A stretch of DNA of 19,004 bases from Planctomycetaceae bacterium. GTDB lineage: Bacteria > Planctomycetota > Planctomycetia > Planctomycetales > Planctomycetaceae. The position numbers and the translations under genes are program-made. The DNA is taken from assembly GCA_020426425.1 (NCBI GenBank), contig JAGQQB010000011.1, forward strand, positions 1 through 19,004, in the 5' to 3' direction. Positions 14,949 through 19,004 of the stretch are shown here, piece by piece; within the stretch, counting starts at the first letter, position 1, and every line of letters starts with the position of its first letter. The notes beneath the pieces were generated by a model that was not told the DNA's origin, did no database searches, and was given only the letters and a program-made list of their open reading frames with translations.

Positions 14949-16409
14949 TCACGACAAGAGCTCGTGGACCACATGACCATGAACATCGGTCAGGCGGTAG
15001 TCGCGACCCTGGAAGCGGAATGTCAGTCGTTCGTGATCGAAGCCGAGCAAATGCAGGATGGTTGCCTGGAGATCATGGACATGGACCTTATTCTCAACGA
15101 CACCGAAACCGAACTCGTCGGTCTGTCCATACGAATAGCCCCCCTTCACGCCGGCTCCAGCCATCCACATTGTGTAGCAGTCGGGATAATGGTCACGCCC
15201 CAGAACCGACCCTTTGGCCGTTCGCCCCTCGCGAAATGGCGTCCGACCGAATTCGCCGCCCCAGACGATCAGCGTTTCATCCAGGAGTCCGCGCTGGCGG
15301 AGATCTTTGATCAACGCAGCGACCGGCTTGTCCATGGTCGCGCATTTGCGCGTCAGACCATCACGAATGTCTTCGTTGGGTCCGGTCCCATGGAAGTCCC
15401 AACCCCAGTCAAAGAGCTGCACATACCGCACCCCCGATTCGACCAGACGCCGGGCGAGTAGACAGTTGTTCGCGAAGGCGGCGTTGCCGTCGTTCGGATC
15501 GACGCCGTACATCGCAAGTGATTCGGGGGTCTCGTCGCTGAAGTCCATCAGTTCGGGCGCCCGTGCCTGCATGCGGAAGGCCATCTCGTACGCGTTGATG
15601 CGTGTGGCGATCTCCGGGTCACCCACGACGTCGAGGCGTTTCTCATTCAATTGGCGAATGACATCGAGCGAGTCCCGTTGAGCCTGTGTGTCGTAGCCGT
15701 TGGGGTTCGAGATGTGCAGGATCGGGTCGCCCTGACTACGAAGCGGCACCCCCTGATGCGACGACGGGAGAAACCCCGCACTCCACATTGATGCTCCACC
15801 GCTGAGACTGCCGCCGCTTTTGAGGACGACGAATGCAGGCAGATCGTCCGCCTCATTGCCCAAGCCGTAACTCAGCCACGAACCCATGCTGGGTCGTCCC
15901 GGGATGCCGAAGCCCGTGTTGACGAAAAGTTGAGCGGGTGCATGATTGAACAGATCCGTGTGAACCGAACGGGCGATCGCGATGTCGTCTGCGACCGTTG
16001 CCAGATGAGGCAGGACCTCCGACAACTCGGCCCCGCTTTCGCCATGTTTGGCAAAACGGAATCGTGGTCCCAGCACTGCCGCATCCGGCTGAATGAACGC
16101 ATATCGTTGCCCCGCGATCACCGAAGGAGGGATCGGTTTTCCTTCCAGTTCGGTCAACTTGGGCTTGTGATCGAACAACTCCAACTGACTGGGAGCACCC
16201 GCCATGAACAGGTAGATGACCCGTTTGGCTCGCGGCATGAACGGGGCAACGTGAGGTCCGCTGGCGTCTTGAGATGTCGATGTATCAGCTGCGACAGTTC
16301 GTGACATCCCCGCACCAAGCATCGACAGCAGAGCACAACGCCCCAATCCGACCCCGCAATCCGCGAGAAAGTGCCGACGCTGCATGATGTTGAAAAAGTT
16401 GTTGTTCAT
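14949..16409 (-). CDS. DUF1501 protein, second copy
   Basis: This is a fuller DUF1501 protein of 486 residues and is clearly different from the first. The N-terminus holds a Tat-like signal, QRRHFLADCGVGLGR at 10-24, then a hydrophobic stretch to about residue 35 (likely cleavage near VAA). Family blocks are YLFMAGAPSQLELFDHKPKL at 66-85, FIQPDAAVLGPRFRFAKHG at 105-123, SVHTDLFNHAPAQLF at 148-162, DWGWDFHG near 334-341, GGEFGRTP at 384-391 and GRDHYP at 404-409, plus GVKGGYSYG. Catalytic function is unknown; family knowledge places it outside the cytoplasm with its PSD1 partner. The start ATG overlaps the stop of the upstream large PSD1 gene as ATGA, so expression is coupled. An internal Met at residue 9 directly before the RR would also be a workable start. 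Confidence 0.94.
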   Translation of the reverse strand: MNNNFFNIMQRRHFLADCGVGLGRCALLSMLGAGMSRTVAADTSTSQDASGPHVAPFMPRAKRVIYLFMAGAPSQLELFDHKPKLTELEGKPIPPSVIAGQRYAFIQPDAAVLGPRFRFAKHGESGAELSEVLPHLATVADDIAIARSVHTDLFNHAPAQLFVNTGFGIPGRPSMGSWLSYGLGNEADDLPAFVVLKSGGSLSGGASMWSAGFLPSSHQGVPLRSQGDPILHISNPNGYDTQAQRDSLDVIRQLNEKRLDVVGDPEIATRINAYEMAFRMQARAPELMDFSDETPESLAMYGVDPNDGNAAFANNCLLARRLVESGVRYVQLFDWGWDFHGTGPNEDIRDGLTRKCATMDKPVAALIKDLRQRGLLDETLIVWGGEFGRTPFREGRTAKGSVLGRDHYPDCYTMWMAGAGVKGGYSYGQTDEFGFGVVENKVHVHDLQATILHLLGFDHERLTFRFQGRDYRLTDVHGHVVHELLS

Positions 16410-19004
16410 GGTTTGGTGATTGCCTCATCCAGATTCATGACCACACGGGCCACCATCATCCATGATGCGAGGTCTGCTGACGTGTTTTCCTGGCCACTAA
16501 TGTCGTCAGGACTCAATTCCCCCTCGTTGAGACGTGCAAGTTGTGTCTGCTGATAGTCGAGCAGAGCGTTCAACTCGTCCTCAGTCGGCGGACGAGTCAG
16601 GACGCGGCGGAAGATGTTCGTCAGGCAGTCTTGAGGCAAAACGGCGTGTTGCCGATACGACAGCTCAGCAAGCGCACGAGACATCTCCAGGTACATTTCC
16701 GAGTTGAGCAACGTCAGCGACTGCAGCGGCGTGTTACTGCGGTCGCGACGCGAGGTGCACGTCTCCCCCGACGGTGCGTCGAATGTGGCATAGGCAGCGA
16801 AGGGAGCCGTCCGTTTGCTGAACGTGTACAGAGACCGACGGTAACGGTCCTCGCCTTCTGACACGTTCCATTCGGTGTTGCCGTAGGCGAGAGCCGTCAC
16901 GCTGGACGGCTGCGGGGGATAGACACTGGGCCCGAACATCTTCGGTGACAGCAGGCCACTCGCCTGAAGCATCACGTCCCGGATTGTCTCCGCTCGCAAC
17001 CGGACGCGTGGTCCACGGTCCAGCAGCCGATTGCGCGGGTCACGAGCCATGAGGTCCGGCGAGGCGTGCGAACTCTGACGGTACGTCGCACTCATCACGA
17101 TCAGCCGATGCAGTCGCTTGAGCGACCAGCCGCCCTCGACGAACTCGCGAGCCAGCCAATCGAGTAAGTCGGGATGCGATGGTGGCTCCGACTGCGTCCC
17201 GAAGTCACCACTCGACTCGACCAGCCCGATGCCGAAGAACGCCTGCCACGCCCGGTTGACGGTCACTCGCGATGTGAGTGGGTGATCGTCACTGACGAGC
17301 CACTGTGCGAACTCCAGTCGGTTTTGGGGTTGTGAGCCGTTACGGTTCTTGAACACAGCAGGCACACCCGGTTCGACAGGCTCCCGCGGGCTCAGGTACT
17401 CACCCCGGTGATGTCGAAACGTCTCGCGAACATGCCCGGCAGGCCATTCGCTCATGACCATCGTCTCCGGAGGCGACGGAAGTTGCTCACGGAGCTTGTC
17501 GATCTCCGCCCGTGCGTCAGCCAGTTCCGGGGCAATGTGATTGAACGAAGTCCTGAGCCGTGTGTGATCTTCTTTGGTCCAATCATCGGGTGAAGCGGTC
17601 AACAAGGATTCAACATCGACAGGGACATCTGCGGCTTGAACTGGCTTCTCGGCATTTGCGACAGTGAAACGGAACCGTCCCAGACTCGCAGCGAAGTGTC
17701 GCTCGAACACCATCTCGATTCGGAGTTCGCCTGCCGTTGAGAGAGGCTCCTTCAAGTTGAGCACCAGATGATTTGCTTGCCCCTCATGTCCGGAGGTTGA
17801 CCAGCCGGTCGAGCCTTCTCCGTCGATCACGTTCGCTGCGTCCGCGCTGCCGCTGCCGATGCTGATCTTGCCGTACGTGTGTGACGGGTCGGTGAACTCG
17901 ATCGGCCGACTGTTCACATTGGCAGTGAGTTCACTCAGGAAAAAGTCCCCCTTGCGGCCCTCGTAGAACGCTCGCCCCGGTCCGCCAGCCGGCAACCGAT
18001 CGTCCGGCAGCACTTCCAGTCGCAGTGCAGTGATCGGCGACGGGGCGCCATCGAGATCGAACGAGAGCGTAAACACGTCCCGCTTGGTGATGTCGCCACT
18101 CGACAAAATGGAGCCGTCGTCCAGCAATTCGAGTCGGGGCAGATTTGTGTCGAGTGCATTCGGTCGGATCGTCGTCCAGCTTACGGCCTTCTCCTTCTGC
18201 GACGTGAGCCATGCATTGTACTTGGCCACGTAGTGACGTTGACGTCGTTCCTCCTCCGGCTCGGTTCCTTCATCGGGTGGGAAGTGCGAGGGCAGTGCCG
18301 CTTCCAGTTGTGAGATCCGATCGAGAAGTTCTGCCCGCTCCTGATCAACAGCGTCCGATGAGACATTCTGGTCGACTTCGTCTGCGTTGTTGAGCAGGGC
18401 CATCAGGCGGTAGTACTCGGTGTGTGAGATCGGGTCGTACTTGTGTGTGTGACACTGGGCACACCCGGTCGACAGTCCGAGCCAGACGGTGCCCGTGGTC
18501 GCGACCCGATCGACCATCGCATAGAAGCGATACTCCAACGGGTCGATGCCCCCTTCTTCGTTCAGCATCGTGTTGCGATGAAAGCCCGTCGCAACCAGTT
18601 GGTCCGTCGTCGCATTCGGCAGCATGTCGCCTGCGAGTTGCTCGATGGTGAACTGATCAAACGGCATGTCATCGTTGAGGGCACTAATGACCCAGTCGCG
18701 ATACGGCCAGATCGATCGGGGACGATCCTTCTCGTAGCCGTTGGTGTCCGAGTAACGGGCCAGATCGAGCCAGTAGCGTGCCCAATGCTCACCGTACTGC
18801 TTCGAGTCGAGCAGACGATCAACCAATTGCTCGTAAGCCGCTGGGTCAGTGCTGTTGGCGAACGCATCCGCCTCCTCGGGCGTCGGCAGCAGACCAGTGA
18901 GGTCGAGCGACACGCGGCGAATGAGCGTGTCGCGATCCGCCTCCGGCGAAGGGGCAAGTCCTTCTTGCTCCAGCTTGGAGAAAACAAAGTTGTCGATCTC
19001 ATTG
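16406..19004 (-). CDS. Large DUF1549/DUF1553 (PSD1-type) protein, 5' end missing
   Basis: The frame is open to the window edge, so the start and any signal peptide or N-terminal cytochrome domain lie outside; 865 residues are visible (numbered here from the codon at 19003). The visible start, NEIDNFVFSKLEQEGLAPS, is the typical opening of DUF1549. That domain runs to about residue 215, with LDLTGLLPTPEEADAF near 33-48, HWARYWLDLARYSDTNGYEKD near 73-93 and GCAQCHTHKYDP at 180-191, a CXXCH haem-type motif. A charged helical part follows (220-265). A beta-rich region at about 275-450 contains NVIDGEGSTGWSTSGHEG and LGRFRFTVANA, resembling a discoidin/F5-8C-like fold. DUF1553 covers about 555-840, with FFGIGLVESSGDFG and the GGWSLKRLHRLIVMSATYRQ block. 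Its stop overlaps the DUF1501 start. Confidence 0.93.
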   Translation of the reverse strand, partial: NEIDNFVFSKLEQEGLAPSPEADRDTLIRRVSLDLTGLLPTPEEADAFANSTDPAAYEQLVDRLLDSKQYGEHWARYWLDLARYSDTNGYEKDRPRSIWPYRDWVISALNDDMPFDQFTIEQLAGDMLPNATTDQLVATGFHRNTMLNEEGGIDPLEYRFYAMVDRVATTGTVWLGLSTGCAQCHTHKYDPISHTEYYRLMALLNNADEVDQNVSSDAVDQERAELLDRISQLEAALPSHFPPDEGTEPEEERRQRHYVAKYNAWLTSQKEKAVSWTTIRPNALDTNLPRLELLDDGSILSSGDITKRDVFTLSFDLDGAPSPITALRLEVLPDDRLPAGGPGRAFYEGRKGDFFLSELTANVNSRPIEFTDPSHTYGKISIGSGSADAANVIDGEGSTGWSTSGHEGQANHLVLNLKEPLSTAGELRIEMVFERHFAASLGRFRFTVANAEKPVQAADVPVDVESLLTASPDDWTKEDHTRLRTSFNHIAPELADARAEIDKLREQLPSPPETMVMSEWPAGHVRETFRHHRGEYLSPREPVEPGVPAVFKNRNGSQPQNRLEFAQWLVSDDHPLTSRVTVNRAWQAFFGIGLVESSGDFGTQSEPPSHPDLLDWLAREFVEGGWSLKRLHRLIVMSATYRQSSHASPDLMARDPRNRLLDRGPRVRLRAETIRDVMLQASGLLSPKMFGPSVYPPQPSSVTALAYGNTEWNVSEGEDRYRRSLYTFSKRTAPFAAYATFDAPSGETCTSRRDRSNTPLQSLTLLNSEMYLEMSRALAELSYRQHAVLPQDCLTNIFRRVLTRPPTEDELNALLDYQQTQLARLNEGELSPDDISGQENTSADLASWMMVARVVMNLDEAITKP

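Noticed and set aside
14950..14966. CACGA/TCGTG inverted repeat at the end of the convergent gap as a terminator
   Set aside because: It lies within the last codons of the minus-strand DUF1501 gene, has a weak stem and no T-run on either strand.
1..19004. CRISPR arrays, tRNA or rRNA genes, insertion sequences, attachment sites
   Set aside because: No regularly spaced repeats, no cloverleaf or rRNA-like sequence and no transposase or integrase frame were noticed; gaps between genes are too small to hold an unseen element.

Overview
The window looks like a chromosomal stretch of a GC-rich planctomycete (class Planctomycetia). The main evidence is two DUF1549/DUF1553 (PSD1-type) plus DUF1501 gene pairs. 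These families, with exported c-type-heme CXXCH motifs, are strongly expanded in Planctomycetes. An exported sulfatase and several start codons without a Shine-Dalgarno sequence agree with this. I cannot name a genus from sequence alone.

Layout. Bases 1-297 hold no gene I can support and act as the purA leader. Then comes a plus-strand run: purA (298-1575), a four-ACT aspartate kinase (1687-3483) and serC (3636-4715), all core nucleotide and amino-acid metabolism. Next is an accessory block: an exported sulfatase (4897-6321), a short DUF1549/DUF1553 protein with one CXXCH (GTG start, 6414-8039), a Tat-exported DUF1501 protein (8148-9437) and an ECF-type sigma factor (9512-10105). It is followed by a tighter group: a short PspA/IM30-like protein (10285-10803), a ComF-like phosphoribosyltransferase (10800-11639), a two-span DUF502 membrane protein with a large insert (11710-12903), hemC (12900-13844) and a reduced acyl-CoA-dehydrogenase-like protein (13854-14891). 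Facing these on the minus strand is a second pair: DUF1501 (14949-16409), translationally coupled to a large DUF1549/DUF1553 protein (16406 to beyond the window end, 5' part missing).

How the genes fit together. Three junctions are 4-base stop/start overlaps (10800-10803, 12900-12903, 16406-16409) and one gap is 9 bases (hemC to the dehydrogenase-like gene), so pspA-like/comF, DUF502/hemC/dehydrogenase-like and the minus-strand pair are probably co-transcribed. The sulfatase, PSD1 and DUF1501 proteins all carry export signals. By family knowledge they fit an envelope or periplasmic module for handling sulfated polysaccharides, but their substrate is not visible here. No tRNA, rRNA, CRISPR array, transposase or integrase was seen, and no convincing Rho-independent terminator. 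Small perfect hairpins lie directly before the aspartate kinase and DUF502 starts and between the first PSD1 and DUF1501 genes.

I found no clear previously undescribed system. The most unusual items are the two dissimilar PSD1/DUF1501 pairs about 5 kb apart, the truncated PspA coupled to ComF, the enlarged DUF502 protein, the variant sulfatase and the reduced dehydrogenase. All calls are from reading motifs by eye; no database search was run.
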